This document shows, piece by piece, positions 5,398 to 5,921 of a stretch of 5,921 bases of DNA (position 1 is the stretch's first letter; each line of letters starts with the position of its first letter). Source of the stretch: DAOUFU01 sp034429275. GTDB taxonomy: Bacteria; Chloroflexota; Anaerolineae; Aggregatilineales; Aggregatilineaceae. The stretch covers positions 1-5,921 of the forward strand of contig DAOUFU010000177.1 in assembly GCA_034429275.1 (NCBI GenBank). The letters run 5' to 3'. The translations under genes and the position numbers were made by a program. Below the pieces are notes generated by a model. It made no database searches, was not told where the DNA came from, and worked only from the letters and a program-made list of their open reading frames with translations.

Positions 5398-5406
5398 TGC
5401 TATAAT
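5398..5406 (+). promoter_or_regulatory. Extended -10 promoter of the GlsB-type gene
   Basis: TGC-TATAAT is a perfect extended -10. No clear -35 is present at the usual spacing. Transcription would start near 5413, giving a leader of about 52 nt that ends in a strong ribosome binding site, AAGGAG (5453-5458). Confidence 0.6.
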
Positions 5407-5464
5407 CGGACTTAAGGTTCGATTCCGGGCCTCAAGTTTCGGAGTAACCCACAAGGAGAAGACC

Positions 5465-5713
5465 ATGGGCCTCGAAAATCTGATCGTGTTCGCTGTGATT
5501 GGCATCGTGGCCGGCTGGCTGGCCGGTCAACTGATGAAGGGCAGCGGCTATGGGCTGGTCGGGAACCTGATCATTGGGATCATCGGCGCGTTTGTCGGCG
5601 GGCTGCTGTTTAACCTGCTGGGCATCACGTCCGATTCGCTGCTGGAATCGCTGCTGACGGCGACGGTCGGTGCCGTCGTATTCATCGCGGCGGTGCGCGC
5701 CGCGCGCAGGTAG
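5465..5713 (+). CDS. GlsB/YeaQ/YmgE family small membrane protein (transglycosylase-associated)
   Basis: The 82-aa protein has three predicted membrane segments at about residues 5-22, 30-53 and 61-78, and ends in a basic tail (RAARR). Glycine-rich helices with GWLAGQLMKGSGYGLVGNLIIGIIGAFVGGLLFNLLG are characteristic of the Transgly_assoc family. Members are short inner-membrane proteins, often stress-induced; the exact biochemical role is not settled, and the transglycosylase label is historical. The ATG at 5465 is chosen over the longer frame opening at 5390 for three reasons: AAGGAG (5453-5458) lies six bases before it, the promoter -10 at 5401-5406 would otherwise be inside the gene, and family members begin just before the first helix. 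It is monocistronic in this window, with its own promoter and a weak terminator, and shows no functional tie to the gcv genes. Confidence 0.9.
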   Translation: MGLENLIVFAVIGIVAGWLAGQLMKGSGYGLVGNLIIGIIGAFVGGLLFNLLGITSDSLLESLLTATVGAVVFIAAVRAARR

Positions 5714-5753
5714 AAGACCGGCCTGCTGCGGCGCAGTGGGCCACCGTGACGAG

Positions 5754-5780
5754 GGGCGCAGCGATGCGCCCTTTCCGTTT
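5754..5780 (+). terminator. Probable weak terminator after the GlsB-type gene
   Basis: GGGCGCA (5754-5760) and TGCGCCC (5765-5771) form a 7-bp stem with a GCGA loop. The tail is TTTCCGTTTGTT, an interrupted T-run. Position 41 bp past the stop codon supports the call; the broken T-run lowers it. Confidence 0.55.
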
Positions 5781-5789
5781 GTTCGCGCG

Positions 5790-5921
5790 GTGCGAGAAAA
5801 TAACCGGCTGTGGTGACCCGCGAGAGTCCGGCCTCACCCCCGACCCGGCCTGCCCCCTCAGCCGAAAATTTACGGCTGAGGGGCAAAACCGAGCCGAACC
5901 CGCAGGGAGCGGAGATCGGAA
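5790..5921 (+). repeat. Partial copy of the palindromic element, variant core (copy C)
   Basis: GAGAAAATAACCGGC and then GGTGACCCGCGAGAGTCCGG, followed by GCCTCACCCCCGACC, match the left arm and outer stem strand of the copy at 5104. The extreme terminus is shortened (GGTGC at 5790-5794). The first small hairpin is absent. The central palindrome is re-sequenced but still paired: CCCCTCAGCCG (5854-5864) with CGGCTGAGGGG (5873-5883), 11 bp, loop AAAATTTA. The sequence after 5884 does not follow the other copies, and the window ends before a right terminus is seen. Confidence 0.7.

Noticed and set aside
5413..5440. tRNA T-arm look-alike GGTTCGATTCC before the GlsB-type gene
   Set aside because: The bases flanking the loop do not make a five-base-pair T stem, and no acceptor, D or anticodon arms fit around it; it is in the leader of the gene.

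Overview
The window is a GC-rich bacterial chromosome segment (my impression is a little over 60% GC). It carries three glycine cleavage system genes flanked by a small hypothetical gene and a small membrane protein gene, all on the + strand. The two-subunit P-protein (separate gcvPA and gcvPB), the gene order gcvH-gcvPA-gcvPB, and intergenic spacers loaded with 'CCTCACCCCC ... GGGGGTGAGG' palindromes together suggest a Chloroflexota (Anaerolineae-like) organism. That taxonomic call is an inference; no rRNA or marker gene is present to fix it.

Layout. 1-196: upstream region with an extended -10 promoter. 197-613: hypothetical 138-aa protein, closed by a strong intrinsic terminator (668-703). 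704-1087: three tandem 18-bp units running into a 94-bp inverted repeat element, then a TATAAT box and a structured leader in front of gcvH. 1088-1486: gcvH. 1487-1936: a 207-bp palindromic element and a separate short palindrome. 1937-3283: gcvPA. 3331-4923: gcvPB, followed by an intrinsic terminator (4974-5002). 5003-5464: a second 207-bp element beside a degenerate remnant, then an extended -10 promoter. 5465-5713: GlsB/YeaQ/YmgE-type membrane protein with a weak terminator. 5790-5921: a third related element that runs off the window.

How the genes work together. GcvPA and GcvPB form the PLP-dependent glycine decarboxylase, which transfers the aminomethyl group of glycine to the lipoyl-lysine of GcvH. 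The T-protein (gcvT) and L-protein (lpd) needed to finish the cycle are not in the window.

The most interesting signal is non-coding. A repeat family occupies every long intergenic gap. Full copies (1502-1708 and 5104-5310, both exactly 207 bp) have roughly 13-bp terminal inverted repeats. Inside these lies a 112-114-bp cloverleaf: a perfect 12-bp outer stem enclosing three hairpins, with a 32-nt palindrome in the middle. Hairpin sequences differ between copies while pairing is kept. The 94-bp copy at 795-888 has both arms but lacks the cloverleaf almost to the base, suggesting a modular element. No transposase is encoded nearby, so mobility, if any, would be supplied in trans.
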